Source: Cristatella mucedo (Eukaryota > Bryozoa > Phylactolaemata > Cristatellidae). From it: a stretch of 64,000 nt of DNA. The stretch is from positions 912,501 to 976,500 of the forward strand of contig WPIO01000115.1 of NCBI GenBank assembly GCA_009760855.2, given 5' to 3'. Positions 12,280-24,224 of this stretch are shown here, piece after piece (the stretch's first letter is position 1; each line of letters begins with the position of its first letter). A program made the translations under genes and the position numbers. The notes beneath the pieces were generated by a model. That model searched no databases. It saw nothing but the letters and a program-made list of their open reading frames with translations, and was not told the DNA's origin.

Positions 12280-13168
12280 GGTCTGCCAGCATTTCTTCTG
12301 TTAAATGAGTTCGACATATAGGTGTCATGTTCCAAAGCGTTTTTCTCGTTAGAAGACCTCGTGAGCTCCGCAGTGAAATCTACTAACTTTCAGCTACATG
12401 ACATTGCAAAAATGTGGGCTTGTTTAAATAAGTATACCTCGTTCAAGTTGTTCCATGCATTCGCGACATTCCTTCTCGACTTCTGCAACTCACTGCTTAC
12501 TGGCCTACCAGCTTGTGCGATCAGGCGATTGCAGCTGGTCCAAAACTTCACAGCTAGGCTTGCCTATTGTGAGAGTCGCAGTTGCCACATCACACTACTT
12601 CTTACCGACCCGCACTGGCTACCAGTCAAGCAACAGGTCGACTTCAAGGTTTCATCGCTCACGTTTAGGTCACTCCATTCTTTGGCTCCAGCCTATCTCT
12701 CAGATCTACTCCCTCACCAGGCCAAGCATCGCAACACCTCCTTTTTGGAATCCAGCAGTCTACCATTACCTCGTAAAAACCTCAAATCCTTAGGAGACCG
12801 TGCATTTAGTTCGTATGCTTCCAAAGCCTGGGACTCCCTCCCGACCTGCGTCAGAACATCTCCTAACTTGACCACATTTTAAAAGAACCTGAAAACGCAT
12901 ATTTTGGACAGCATTTAGTTGGTTCCTGTTATTCGTCCTTGATGTGTTTATGTGTGCTGACACTGTGCATGCTGCCACTAACCACAGTTACATGCTGACC
13001 CAGTGCATGTCACACCTAACTATATTATCCATGTCGTTTGCTTTTCAAGCAAGATATTACGCCCCAATCAACTGTATTTCCCTTTGCAGCAAATGAAAAG
13101 TGCCTAGAAAGGAAATAAGTTCTCTGCGAGCGCTTTACCAAGTGCATTATTATTGTTATTATTTCTGA
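12280..13168 (+). mobile_element. LINE family A copy, C-terminal domain to tail
   Basis: A 186-codon frame (12322-12882) encodes the RT C-terminal region: the TSKLVHAF-like, LDFCNSLLTGLPACAIRRLQLVQN and DLHWLPVK-like segments, ending near the family stop. The 3' UTR with CATGCTGCCACTAACCAC and the hairpin follows, then an ATT-rich tail at about 13145-13165. 5'-truncated before RT motif A. Confidence 0.88.
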
Positions 13169-13667
13169 TTGAACAAATTTTTAAACTAAATTCGGCATAA
13201 AGCTTCTACTAACAGCGGATGCCGAGAAACGTAAACAACGTTTTACTCTGTGAAGTTGACCATCTGTGCGACACGATTATGCAAATATGCTCAGCATAAT
13301 ATTTAAGTTAGGGCTAATAGCACGTTTTGAAAGTTTCAGAAGAGAAGAAGAGAGCAGAACATTTTCCAAGTAATGTGGTCAGGTTCGTTCCGATACTTGT
13401 ACCAACATATCAAAACAGGTAAAAATCTTGTCAACAGGTATTCAAGTATGGGTAAAATAAAATATTGATCATTCTAGCTTGCTTCCAAGCAGTTTTATTA
13501 ATTGCCAATTGAAGAGAGATTACACAAAGCGGAAATATTCGATGAATTTTTACTCATAGCACGTGCCTCAGGGCAGTATTTATTCGGGTTAGTCCATCGT
13601 GTCATCTCTGAACTTTTTCATTAATCTTCAATACCAAGGGCTTTAATTCAATGACTGCTCCGTAAAT

Positions 13668-13670
<3 letters not shown>
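13169..13670. other. No gene recognised
   Basis: AT-rich spacer between two LINE copies that point at each other. I see no motif in it. Confidence 0.5.
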
Positions 13671-13671
<1 letters not shown>

Positions 13672-13699
<28 letters not shown>

Positions 13700-14645
13700 T
13701 CACTTGATGAAGCGCCCTCAGAGAACTTTATCTCTCTCTACGCGCTTTACATTTGCTGTAAAGTGAAATGCAATTGAAAGGTAAGTAAAATCATGCTTGA
13801 AAAACAAACGAAATGAATAATATGGTTAGGGGTGACATGCACAGGGTCAGCATGCAAATGTGGTTAGTGGCAGCATGCACAGTGTCAGCACGCATAGGCA
13901 CATGAAGGACGAATCACAGGGACCCACTGAATGCTGTCCTAAATAGGTGTGTTTTTAATGTTCCTTTTAAATGTGGTCATGTCAGGGGATGTTCTGACGC
14001 AGGTCGGGAGGGAGTTCCAGGCCTTGGGAGCGTATGAACTAAATGCACGTCTCCAAAGGATTTAAGGGTTGTATGAGGTATTTGTAGACTGCTGGATTCC
14101 GAAAAGCGGGTGGTACGATGCTTAGCCTGATGGGGTAGTATATCTGACAGATAGGCTGGAGCCATAGAATGAAGGGACCGAAAAGTGAGCGACAAAACCT
14201 TGAAGTCAATCCGTTGCTTGATTGGTAGCCAGTGCAGGTCAGCGAGAAGTGGAGTAATGTGGCAACTGCAACGCTCACGACATACAAGCCTAGCTGCAGA
14301 GTTTTGCACCAGCTGCAATCGCCTGATCGCACATGCTGGTAGGCCAGTGAGCAGTGAGTTGCAGAAGCCGAGACGAGATGTCACGAATGCATGGACCAAC
14401 TTGGACGTGGTATTTTTATCTAAACAGGCCCGAATTTTAGCAATGTTATGAAGCTGAAAATAGGTGGATTTGACTGTGGAGCTGATATGGTCGTCTAACG
14501 AGAGGTCGCTTTGGAATATGACACCTAGATTTCGAGCTGATTCAACTGGAGATATGCTGGCAGGGCCAATTTTGAGAGTCAGCCTTTCCAATCTCTGGAT
14601 CACACTGGGTTTGCCCATAACTAGTAAGTTTGTTTTAGGTATGAG
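13672..14645 (-). mobile_element. LINE family A copy, C-terminal domain to tail, well preserved
   Basis: The tail is a clean (TAA)n run at 13672-13700 on the plus strand. Reading minus, the C-terminal frame is open for 213 codons (14618-13977), from MGKPSVIQRLERLT through the cysteine-bearing CRERCSCHITPLLADLHW block to a frameshift near the end of the ORF. Compared with the 19943-20713 frame it differs at few positions. 5'-truncated after the RT palm, so it has no catalytic box. Confidence 0.9.
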
Positions 14646-14739
14646 TTAACTCCAGCATGATACTCCTCCTTCATCAGTATAAAGCTAGCGTCTTTGTGAA
14701 ACGATATCTGGAAGACACGAAAAAGTATCGCTTGTTGAA

Positions 14740-14925
14740 TGCTGGTCCGAGTCAGGTACGAAGTAGCCCGATGCACAAAAAGTCGTAGGTTTGAGTCATG
14801 CCATGGGCAATTCTCTATTGCCTACAGCTAGCCGGAGTTTAAAACCAGCTCTCTCGACGGACAATTGGCTCGATCTGTAGGCATCTCGGTGAGTGCCTGG
14901 TACCTGCAGCAGATAGTCCTTAATT
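14740..14925 (+). repeat. Possible tRNA-derived SINE
   Basis: The word GTAGGTTTGAGTCATGCC is close to the polymerase III B box (GGTTCRANTCC), with an A-box-like GTAGCCCGATGC about 30 bases before it. No LINE-like tail follows. Weak call. Confidence 0.3.
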
Positions 14926-15039
14926 GCAAACTTACAGTTTTTTAAAATAACAGCCAATCGACTAGTATATACATATGTATATTAAGATGTGATTAACATC
15001 TATAAAATATAACAATGTGTGTTACATAATGTATGTTGC

Positions 15040-15075
15040 CGAATAATAGTATATTTATATATATATATGTATGTA

Positions 15076-15108
<33 letters not shown>

Positions 15109-15113
15109 TACAT

Positions 15114-15179
<66 letters not shown>

Positions 15180-15185
15180 ATAATA
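15040..15185. repeat. Palindromic AT/AC/GT microsatellite
   Basis: Runs in order: (TA)n with TATG variants, (CA)n from about 15111, (TA)n, then (TG)n to about 15178. The (CA)n and (TG)n arms are complementary around the (TA)n centre, so the tract can fold into a long hairpin or cruciform. Confidence 0.95.
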
Positions 15186-15990
15186 TTATAAGAAATGTGG
15201 ATATTTAAATGAGGGTAGAAGAGGACCTCCGGTTTACTTCGCTTTCTTTACCGCTCTAAACGTCTGCAAAGGTAGCTTGTTTAATAAACTTTTCTGTTTA
15301 ACGATGCCCAAAATACTTAAATAGCAACTCTAATTTTTATTGTATAGCCAGAGAGATACACTAGTGTCCAGCAGATTAGTATTAGAGCAGGTACCATGCT
15401 CTACTCAAAGGACATTACCGTTCCGTAATCCATAATTGCCATACTTAGTACAGTAATTTGTTTTATAAAGTAGTATTTGAAGTAATATTCACAATGTTTG
15501 GCCATAAATACGAAGCTTAGGGATTGCTTTGTAATTAATTTGTCTGCATTTTTGCAAATGATTTTCCTCAATGCAAAGATGCGATTCTCATAAGCAACCG
15601 TTCGTGTTTTCGAATTGATATTTGTACGTGCATGATGCAATTTTCTAGAGCAAAGTAATAAAGTAGGATGTGAAATATAATGCTGAAACCGCGTTCCTTC
15701 AATTGCATGTGCTCTTTCTTTCTCTATCAAATGTCAGTGCATAATTTAAAAATCTGACATTAAATGAAGTGCTAAATGGTTAGCCGGTGTATGTTAGCAT
15801 TCTGCACAGATAGAAAAGAGGTCTACCAGCCAGAAAATGGAATGTCTGCAGTAGGCCAAAGGCAATGCAATATGATTAGCCTTAGTAAATACCCAAGTTC
15901 TTTTTTGACAATCTTTAGATAAAATAGTGAAATCAAAAACGTATATGTGCATGAGTGGTAGTGTAGACCTTACTTTTTGTACCCAGCACT
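15186..15990. other. No gene recognised
   Basis: An open minus-strand frame of 109 codons at 15401-15730 is rich in Lys, Tyr and Phe and lacks family motifs or supported splice sites. I do not call it a gene. Confidence 0.4.
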
Positions 15991-16039
15991 TTAAATGTTT
16001 CTCCTAAATACCTTCGTGAGTATACGGGCTTTACTCACT

Positions 16040-16462
16040 TGTCACATCACAGTGAACATTAACTTATCATGGAAAACTGTCCAGCTAGGCTTGTCTGTCG
16101 TGATCGTAGAAGCTGCCAAATCACACCACTTCTCGCCGATTTGCACTGGCTCACAGTCAAACAACTCATTGACTTCAAGGTTGTGTAACTCACTTTTAAT
16201 TCCCTTTATCCTTTGGCAACAGCCTAATTATCAGATCTACTTCCCCACCAGGCTAAGCAGCGTACAACCCAGTTTTTATAATCTGATTGTTTACCTAAAC
16301 TTCACACAATCCTTTGGAGACCATGCCTTTACTTTGTATGATTTCAAATAGTGGAACTCATTTCTAATATGTATCAAGACATCTGCTAACTTGTCCGTAT
16401 TCAAAAAAAAACTATATCAGATTTTATTTATAACAGAATTTAGTAGGTTTCTGTGATTTGAC
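16040..16462 (+). mobile_element. LINE family A C-terminal fragment
   Basis: Similarity starts near 16060 (CTGTCCAGCTAGGCTTGTCTG) and follows the C-terminal domain to the end of the ORF, to the region that reads GTGATTCGTCC in other copies. It ends at an (ATA)-rich junction with an oppositely oriented fragment. Broken by frameshifts. Confidence 0.8.
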
Positions 16463-16465
16463 CAT

Positions 16466-16690
16466 ATAATAATAAGAATAATACAAAAACACCAGTGAAA
16501 GCGCCCTCAGAGAAACAATCTCTTCTTCGGCGTTTTACAATTGCTGCACCGGAAGCACGATCGAATGGTTAGTGATAGAATGCTAGCTAAACAACAAGAA
16601 TAACATGGTTCAAGGTCATATGTACAAAGTGAGCATGCAAATGTGGTTAGTGACAGCATGCACAGTGTCAGCAGGTATATGGGCATGCAG
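16466..16690 (-). mobile_element. LINE family A 3' UTR, inverted
   Basis: It reads on the minus strand from the tail at 16466 through the hairpin (GCGCCCTCAGAGAA on the plus strand) and the GCATGCACAGTGTCAGCA segment to about 16690. There it abuts a plus-strand piece of the same family's C-terminal domain. Confidence 0.8.
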
Positions 16691-16860
16691 GTAATGTTCC
16701 AAAGTGACCTTTTGTTAGATGACCGCATCACATCCACAATCAAACCTGGCTACTTTTAGCTTCATACAATTGCTAAAATTATGGCCTGTTTAGACAGGGA
16801 TACCTAATTTAATTTCATCCATTCATTTTTGATATCACGTCTTGACTTCTGTAATTCAAA
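16691..16860 (+). mobile_element. LINE family A C-terminal fragment joined head to an inverted 3' UTR
   Basis: It starts at GTTCCAAAGTGACC and runs to CTTGACTTCTGTAATTC, the early part of the C-terminal domain. The arrangement with 16466-16690 is that expected of a twin-primed (5'-inverted) insertion, with a gap of several hundred bases of element between the two pieces. Confidence 0.75.
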
Positions 16861-17384
16861 AAACTTCTTGACGTCTTGACCCAGGTCACGGGTTAGAGGC
16901 CAGCGGTGGGCTGTCACATTTGGCCCAGTGAAAGACGGGATGACAGCCATAATTTCTCATCTGCCACTATGTTTATAATGCTGTTAAATTGGCTCAGCTA
17001 TACCCAATTACGAATAGTTTTACGAAATAAGTGCCGCTTTGAGGCAAGACCCAGATTTTCGTTAATGCTGAATTAGACTAATGAGCTTCGCTAGTATTGT
17101 TACTGTTCGTGACCTAGATCACAAACTCAGTCTTGGGTACCTGCCGACTCAATATGCAAGGTAGGCAATGTACTAGTATGTCAATAATTTTATTCATCAT
17201 GCTTGAAGATTCAATAGAATGAATTTCAACAGTAAAATATCATTTGGAGAGCCTATGAGACTGAATTTGCTTAGGGAATCTACTATAGATATACCTTAAT
17301 ACACAGTTTATAGCCTTAATCTCATCAATGTGATAACTAAGATCAAAATACTAGACTAGAAGCACCCATCCTTTTTCTATAATC
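16861..17384. other. No gene recognised
   Basis: A B-box-like CACGGGTTAGAGGCC at about 16887 is too weak to call a SINE. The rest shows nothing. Confidence 0.4.
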
Positions 17385-17862
17385 CAAAGTTCTTATGCTG
17401 ACCCACAAAGCCCACAACTGCTTGGCTCCTTCGTACCTAGCTGAACTACTGCACCAGTTTCAGTCTCTTAGTGCTCTCAGGTCCTCTGTGGATAATAAGT
17501 TATATGTTCCGTTCCTTCGATTAAAGACAGTTGGCGACAGAAGCTTTAGCTCTGCCGGAATTATTGGGACTCGCTTCCACAATTCTAATGCAACGAAAAC
17601 TACGCTCCTGCTGCCAACTACTGGTAATCTGTCTCAGCTTTCCTGAGCTGCTACTTCCATGCTACTCACAAGCTCAACTGCTCTCCTGACACTGCTATGT
17701 TTCACACTTTCTCTTTGTTGTGGGAGACTAAGTCTATTGGCTACCGAATGAGTACCAAAAGCCGCTTAGGCAGTGAGTGGGCTATATAAAACCCTCCTGC
17801 CTAACACCCAAAGAGTCTTTATGACTTTGTTGAGTTACAGACAGAGATACATTCCTGGCTTC
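17385..17862 (+). mobile_element. LINE family B 3' part
   Basis: An open frame at 17395-17646 carries the family B C-terminal words HKAHNCLAPSYLAELL and LKTVGDRSFSSAG. It is followed by the B-type 3' UTR (AAAGCCGCTTAGGCAGTGAG, then CTTTATGACTTTGTTGAGTTACAGACAGAGATACATT). 5'-truncated, tail short. Confidence 0.85.
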
Positions 17863-18604
17863 CAGTGTCGCCTGGTATTCTTCACCGTGCATGCGATTGG
17901 TCGTTAGGACATTCGATCGAATGATTGCAAGCTCACTGAAATTGCCAGACTGTGCAGGGAGCCTTCAAGTTTCAAGCAAGCAAACGGACGAACGGAATAC
18001 ATTTCATCAAGTTGTAGTGAGCAATATCGTTGTAACCGAATGTTTTTCTCCTAACGAAGCCCCGGAGCTACCCGAGACTATCCTTTTCCCAGTAATGACC
18101 TCACCGTAACTGGCCGGGTGCTTGTTTCCCAGAGGGTTCGCAGCTACGAAGCCTTGTGTGGGCGATGCGGGCTTACAACACTGGCAGTTCGCGATAATTT
18201 CCCTGCAGTTTTGGCACGCAAAAGCATTGAGTTTTAACAGTTGAATCACAGCCGACGTTTAGCCCTCGTGCAAAATAACCCTAGTAATGTCTGGATATTT
18301 TTTAGGCTCTCTCGAGAATATGAGGGCTTATGTATCTTCGTGGAATTAAACCTCGAAGTTGATAATTAATAATAATCGAACTTTGGATGGTCTGCAAACG
18401 CTGGGTAAGACACGTGGCATTTTATTTGTAGCGTTTTTATTTAAAGCTTTAAGCACACAGTAATATTTTTTCAACGTGTTACTGTAATTGTAGCTACTTT
18501 CATACAATTGACACAATGCTGTCCGTGCGAGAATATCTGCTTCACCTCTGCTGCTATATCCTCCCTCCGATCTGTCATCATTGGTAGATAGTTTCAACAC
18601 GACA
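17863..18604. other. No gene recognised
   Basis: Overlapping short frames on both strands (17891-18109, 18007-18249, 18346-18600). The minus frame at 18007-18249 has several cysteines and a FxCQNC start, but I find no domain, splice sites or second copy that would support it. Confidence 0.35.
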
Positions 18605-20885
18605 CTAGCTGAGCGCTCGACGAGCTTGCATCTCTGACAAAGCTCACTGTGCGCCCCCGCCCAGACGGCCTATGGTTTACCACAGACATTAAACTAGCCA
18701 GGTCTACTAAACGAAAGCTTGAAAAAGCATACAAAAGATCCGGACTAACTGTCCATCGACAGGCATATGAAGACTACTGTAGGTCGTACCAATCGATCCT
18801 AGCAAATGCTAAATCTAATTTTTATAAAAACATTGTTGAATCACAGATGCACAATCAGAAAATGCTGATGTCGACAATAAACCATCACCTCAACCGTTCC
18901 CAGGTTAGCTCATTACCTAATGATCCTAATGATGATCTAGCCGATCGCTTCTCTCGATTCTTTGTGCAGAAGATAGACAAGATCAGGGAATCCATCCCTG
19001 CAATGACAACCTCCCCACTAGAATGCGGTTCCTCGGTTCCTGGCTGCACCTCAATGTCTGCATTTAAGCAGGTCACTATTGATCTAGTCCTAAAGTTCGT
19101 ATCTCAATCAAAGAAGACAACAAGTCCTCTGGACCCTTTTCCCACTGTCCTGCTCCTACGTTGCATTGATCTGCTGCTGCAATGCATAACTAACATAATT
19201 AATATGTAATTTGCCTCAGATCATGTCCCAGCACCTTTCAAAAAAGCTGTAGTCAGGTCACATCTCAAGAAAACTACACTTGACCAAGAGAACTTGAGCG
19301 ACTACCGCCTAGTTTCCCGTCTACCATTCCTATCAAAGACACTCGAACGGGTCGTGGCAGACCAGCTGAACTCGTATATCGAAACCTCACACCTTGCTAG
19401 TAAGTTCCAGTCTGGCTTTAGAGCTAATCACAGCACAGAGTCAGCTTTGCTTCGGGTATATAACGACCTACTCAGGAATGCAGGCATGGGTAGAGTGTCT
19501 CTTTTTGTTTTGCTTGATCTTTCGGCAGCTTTTGATACCATCGATCACAAAGTTCTTCTAGAGCGCCTCTTATCTTGCCTGGGCATCACTGGCACTGCTC
19601 TGCAGTGGTTCAGGTCCTATCTCAGTGGGAGACTCCAGAGTATTGACATGAATGGCCAAAGATTATCTGAAGTACATCTGAAATATGAATTACCTCAGGG
19701 CTCAGTGCTAGGTCCAGTTCTTTTCAAGGTTTATACTCTGCCTCTTGCTGATGTGATTTCCAAGCACAATCTAGGCTTTCACTTCTATGCAGATGACACT
19801 CAGTTGTACCTTTGCTTTGATCCCTCCCAGCCTTCGAGCACCTCAAATTCTCTAAACTCACTAGCTGCATGCACTGATGACATCCGCACATGGATGGCAG
19901 CAAATTTTTTAAAACAACTATGACAAAACTAACTTACTAGTTATGGGCAAACCAAGTGTGATCCAGAGATTGGAAAGGCTGACTCTCAAAATTGGCTCTG
20001 CCAGCATATCTCCAGTTGAATCAGCTCGAAATCTAGGTGTCATATTCCAAAGCGACCTCTCGTTAGACGACCATATCAGCTCCACAGTCAAATACGCCTA
20101 TTTTCAGCTTCATAACATTGCTAAAATTCGGGCCTGTTTAGATAAAGATACCACGTCCAAGTTGGTCCATGCATTCGTGACATCTCGTCTCGACTTCTGC
20201 AACTCACTGCTCACTGGCCTACCAGCATGTGCGATCAGGCGATTGCAGCTGGTGCAAAACTCTGCAGCTAGGCTTGTATGTCGTGAGCGTTGCAGTTGCC
20301 ACATTACTCCACTTCTCGCCGACCTGCACTGGCTACCAGTCAAGAAACGGATTGACTTCAAGGTTTTGTCGCTCACTTTTAGGTCCCTTCATTCTATGGC
20401 TCCAGCCTATCTGTCAGATATACTACCCCATCAGGCTAAGCATCGTACCACCCGCTTTTCGGAATCCAACAGTCTACAAATACCTCATATAAACCTTAAA
20501 TCCTTTGGAGACCATGCATTTAGTTCATATGCTCCCAAAGCCTGGAACTGCCTCCCGACCTGCATCAGAACATCCCCTGACCTGATCACACTTAAAAGGA
20601 ACCTAAAACACACCTATTTAGGACAGCATTTAGTGGGTCACTGTGATTCGTCCTTGATGTACTTATGTGTGCTGACACTGTGCATGCTGCCACTAACCAC
20701 ATTTGAATGCTGACCCTGTGCATGTCACCCCTAACCATATTATTCATTTCGTTTGTTTTTCAAGCATGATTTTACTTACCATTCAATTGCATTTCACTTT
20801 ACAGCAAATGTAAAGCGCGTAGAGAGAGATTAAGTTTTCTGAAGGTGCTTTATTAAGTGAATTATTATTATTATCATTAAAATTT
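18605..20885 (+). mobile_element. LINE family A, longest continuous copy (linker, RT, C-terminal domain, 3' UTR, tail)
   Basis: Similarity to other family A copies begins near 18605, within the linker between endonuclease and RT, and runs to (ATT)n at about 20862-20880. The linker (from 18649) contains LARSTKRKLEKAYKRS and SNFYKNIVESQMHNQK. The element is 5'-truncated, so the endonuclease is absent. Confidence 0.93.
18649..20713 (+). pseudogene. LINE A ORF2 remnant: linker, reverse transcriptase, C-terminal domain
   Basis: Three frames make up one former ORF. The first (18649-19209) is the linker and the start of the RT fingers, ended by an in-frame TAA. The second (19294-19923) is in the same frame and holds RT: VVADQLNSYIET, FRANHSTESALL, motif A LDLSAAFDTIDHK, motif B PQGSVLGPVLF and motif C FHFYADDTQLY. 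A deletion near 19915, in the segment that reads LNDDKT in other copies, shifts the frame. The third frame (19943-20713) is the C-terminal domain. Catalytic aspartates are intact, so the loss of function comes from one stop, one frameshift and the missing 5' end. Confidence 0.92.
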
Positions 20886-21193
20886 AATGCCATTCCATCT
20901 GAAATCCAGTGCGTTAATTTCTGTCAATTTTTTTAAGTGCTCAGAGCAGAGATCACACTAGCCGATCCGTCAGGTCTGAGTCTTAACCTTTGATTTAGCT
21001 CACTGTGCCTATTCATCGTACTTAATCTCTACTTGTCAGTCTGATTTTTGAATTTCACTTATCCTTTCTAACCTATTATCATGCAGGGAGTTGTCAACCT
21101 CATGAACAATAAATGTTGAGTTCATAAAAGATATGTTTGCTATTTTCATAATGTTCTTGGGTTGAAAAATATTTGAGTCGCTGAAACTACTGC

Positions 21194-21237
<44 letters not shown>

Positions 21238-23165
21238 TTATATATATATTAAATAAATGAGTACGGCAACATTTTTTAGAATGAATTGTATATACATCAG
21301 CCTGGTTTCCAAGTCGCGTTTTCTAACTGTGATCACCAGCTGCTGTTTGTTGTAGCAGCAGTTAAGGCTGCATCTTCGTTAGGTAATTCAGGCAATTGAT
21401 TCAGCTAACCTTCACTGTACTTTGATCGCAGAAGCTTACGTATTTACTGACTCAATGAAATCAAAACCACTGCTAAAGATATGATTGTATCCTAAGTCAG
21501 GGATATGAGTGCAGCACATTTTAATAAATATCAAACTACTCAGGTGGTATTAACCATATTTCCAAATAGCCACGTTAGAGCTACCATATTTTTGCAATGT
21601 CTTCCAGCTTTGATCTGGTTTCACGAAGAAATTAACAAGAAATTAGGTACCAGATTTAGTGCAGATCCATAAAAGCTTGCATGATATCAGGTTACCTACC
21701 GATAGAGGGGCTCTGTTAGCTCTATGGGAAGCATGGGTTTTGATTGGTCGCCGACGTCAATATTTAGTCTATCGGGTCGAAATGTAGACGGATAACTCTT
21801 ACCAGAGTTTAAAAATAATGTACGATGTATAAGATCTGCTTAAACGAGAGGAAACGGGTGAGAAAGCTGAGCAAGCAAGTTATCGAAGGTTCTATCTACA
21901 CGGTTTGTTTAGCTTTCACTGTCATCCGGCTTATAGGAATTGCAAAAGTGAACCCTGCCTTTCCGAACGTGGGGACGGGAGATAGCTTCAGTTTTCATAA
22001 AAGAAACTTAAACTGTCTTTCTGTAATACGATTAAGTGGGAACTTGAAGTACGCAAGATTCATGTCTGGTTTAGAACCGTTTCAAATAAATGGATTTTGA
22101 AATGTTTGCTTACTTTCGCTTTAACTTTATTCATTAGCATTTTCGGATTAATCCTTAGCTTTTTGCCACCAATATGAAAATAGAAATATGATAACTAAGT
22201 ATTTAACATCGTCATGGGGTGCCTTATTGAGCACTTGCTTATACTTAAATACTTAGTTATAATAAAAAATAATAAAATAGCGTCAGGTAAGAACTCGGTA
22301 TCAATACAGGTTATTTACTTAAATATGCTTCTTGACTTAAGCACTTGACCTTGGTCGTCAAAAGTAAGCATTTTACCCCTGAGCTGAAGAGGGAAGCTGG
22401 CATATGGAGAGTTGGTAGTGTAGCAGTCTGATCAAACCGATCTCGACTAAGACTGCTAAACGAGTACTTTATGGTACCTCAAGCTCAAACACTTCAGCGA
22501 CATCTTGAAACTTTGAGGAAAATATTTCGTCCTATTTGTGGGGTGACAGTATTTCTAAAACAATTAGAAGGAACGTGTAATGAGACAACCACTCTTATCG
22601 CTTTTTTTCTGCATAGGTTTGCCAATCTACTAACTTAACCTTATCATTTCTATTGAGTCATCTCTACCAAAAAGATCCATTCATCTGTAATCATGTATGG
22701 CCCACTTAAATCGGTGAGGCAAACGCTCAGTCTTATTCACCGATATATAAATAAGGCTGTGGAATCAACTAACTTTTTTGTTTAGATGCAAGATTCATGA
22801 AGGTCACAGGTATAATTCTAGAGCTCAAACTCTCATTTAACTCAAATCTCCCACTTCTTTAGCCCAAGTTTAAAATTCGGACGCTTAATAGTTGTTTAAT
22901 GCATCTCTCAAAATTGACGATTTCCAGAAGACTTGGGTGATAACCTAACTTCAAATTAGCTGACACTGAAGGATTTGCTCTGTATACCAATCATCTTATC
23001 ATGCCTGTTCCTGTCCATTTGAATATCTGCAGTTTGATAGAGCAGAACGCTTCATTTTGATAATATTAGTATGGTCAAGTTAATGCAATACTCGATCAAA
23101 AAGCATATATTTAGCTATATATTAGCATGAATTTACATACTGATTAATATTCACTGTAGATCATT
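20886..23165. other. No gene recognised apart from a microsatellite
   Basis: Ordinary AT-rich sequence. The 91-codon frame at 21825-22100 has no motif. The last few hundred bases may carry the promoter of the Kunitz-like gene that starts at 23170. Confidence 0.4.
21192..21252. repeat. (TA)n(TG)n microsatellite
   Basis: A (TA)n run of about 26 bases goes directly into (TG)n and back to TATATATA. Simple repeat. Confidence 0.95.
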
Positions 23166-23169
23166 CAAA

Positions 23170-23819
23170 ATGAAGTCAGCTATGACACTTGTTACTGTCC
23201 TATTCTTTGTGGTAAGTGCATTGCAACATTACAATAAAGTCGTTGTTAAAATCTTCTTTGGTATATTTCAGAGCAGATTATGGAAGTGTTGAAAAATTTC
23301 TAAATGCCAAGTCAAAGCCTTAGAGAATTCTTAAATGGTTATTTTACCCCTCTTTTTTCTTTAGGTCATGGCTTAAGCGAACCTGGGACACGAAGGTAAT
23401 TTGAAGAACTTTCGTAGGATTATTTGAGCCATACTGTGTGGTAAAAGCTCAACAGAATATATCGCGTCAACCAATCACAAATATATTCGAATTACCACGT
23501 AAAGCCAATTTTTATTAAGCTCACAAAGAAAGCATAATAGTCAAATTCTGAGTTCACCTCTTTGCATATGTCTCGCTTCTCTCACTCTGATAAGAGCACT
23601 ATAATCTCACAAAATGCCAAGATACGTACCATCTGTGTAAATCTTGCTAGTTTCAAGTATGCAAATTACCTTCCGAGACTGGACCTTTTCTGGCGTACAT
23701 CCCGAGCTTCTTCAACGACCACAAGGAGTGCGCCTGCAAGGTTTTTATACTTGTTGATTGTGGCGGAAACAAAAACCGATTTACCACCGAAGAATTCATC
23801 TACAAATCGTGTCACACAA
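23170..23819 (+). pseudogene. Decayed Kunitz/BPTI paralogue
   Basis: The exon plan matches the gene at 3298-3923. Exon 1 (23170-23211) encodes a 14-codon signal start beginning MKSA and ends at a GTAAGT donor in phase 0. Exon 2 (23365-23395) lies between TTTCTTTAG and GGTAATT and is 31 nt, again phase 0 to 1, but its fourth codon is TAA. Exon 3 (about 23658-23819) is open and ends at a GTAAGT donor at the same place as in the paralogue. In exon 3 the second canonical cysteine is replaced by Phe and the fifth is missing, so two disulphides cannot form; the YGGC motif is altered too. The extra cysteine before the third canonical one is kept. Most likely a pseudogene; the TAA could be avoided only if exon 2 is skipped or a different start is used. 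Confidence 0.8.
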
Positions 23820-24224
23820 GTAAGTAAAAAATCCCTCTTTTCAATGTATCAATGGAACCGAATAGGTAAAAGCAGTATTTTAAGTAGGTGTGCTGACTTT
23901 CGCTCTTAAATTATCTTAGCAGATATAACGATGCTTAAATACTGTTATTGTTGTCGTTATTTAAATGCTGACAATTTTCATATAAGAATTTAAGATATAC
24001 CATAACGCCTTCAAATACATTCCATTTTGTTTTCGTATGCATGTCGAAGCATTCAAATTAATAGTATTTCACTTTAACGGATGCAGATTATAATTTTTGC
24101 CTCTCGCTCATTATCACGTGAATATTTTGAGCAAGTAATATACGGATTTACGAGCTGTTTGAGGATGCAAAATAACTTTTCTGGAATATCCGGATTAACA
24201 CTATTTGAGCGATTTGATAAATTT
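23820..24224. other. No feature recognised
   Basis: It would hold the last intron and terminal exon of the Kunitz-like gene, if any survive. No acceptor can be chosen with confidence. Confidence 0.35.

Noticed and set aside
14185-14451. 88-codon plus-strand frame with MSDKTLKSI, recurring in other copies (20110-20376, 36362-36628, 51802-52056, 29084-29365)
   Set aside because: It is the antisense of the LINE A C-terminal domain in every copy. It recurs because the LINE recurs, and stays open because of that domain's codon use, not because it is a gene.
15401-15730. 109-codon minus frame
   Set aside because: Length is within what AT-rich DNA gives by chance at this window size, and its composition is not protein-like.
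20229-20492. Frames starting MRSGDCSWCKTLQLG in several places
   Set aside because: These are +1 shadows of the LINE A C-terminal domain.
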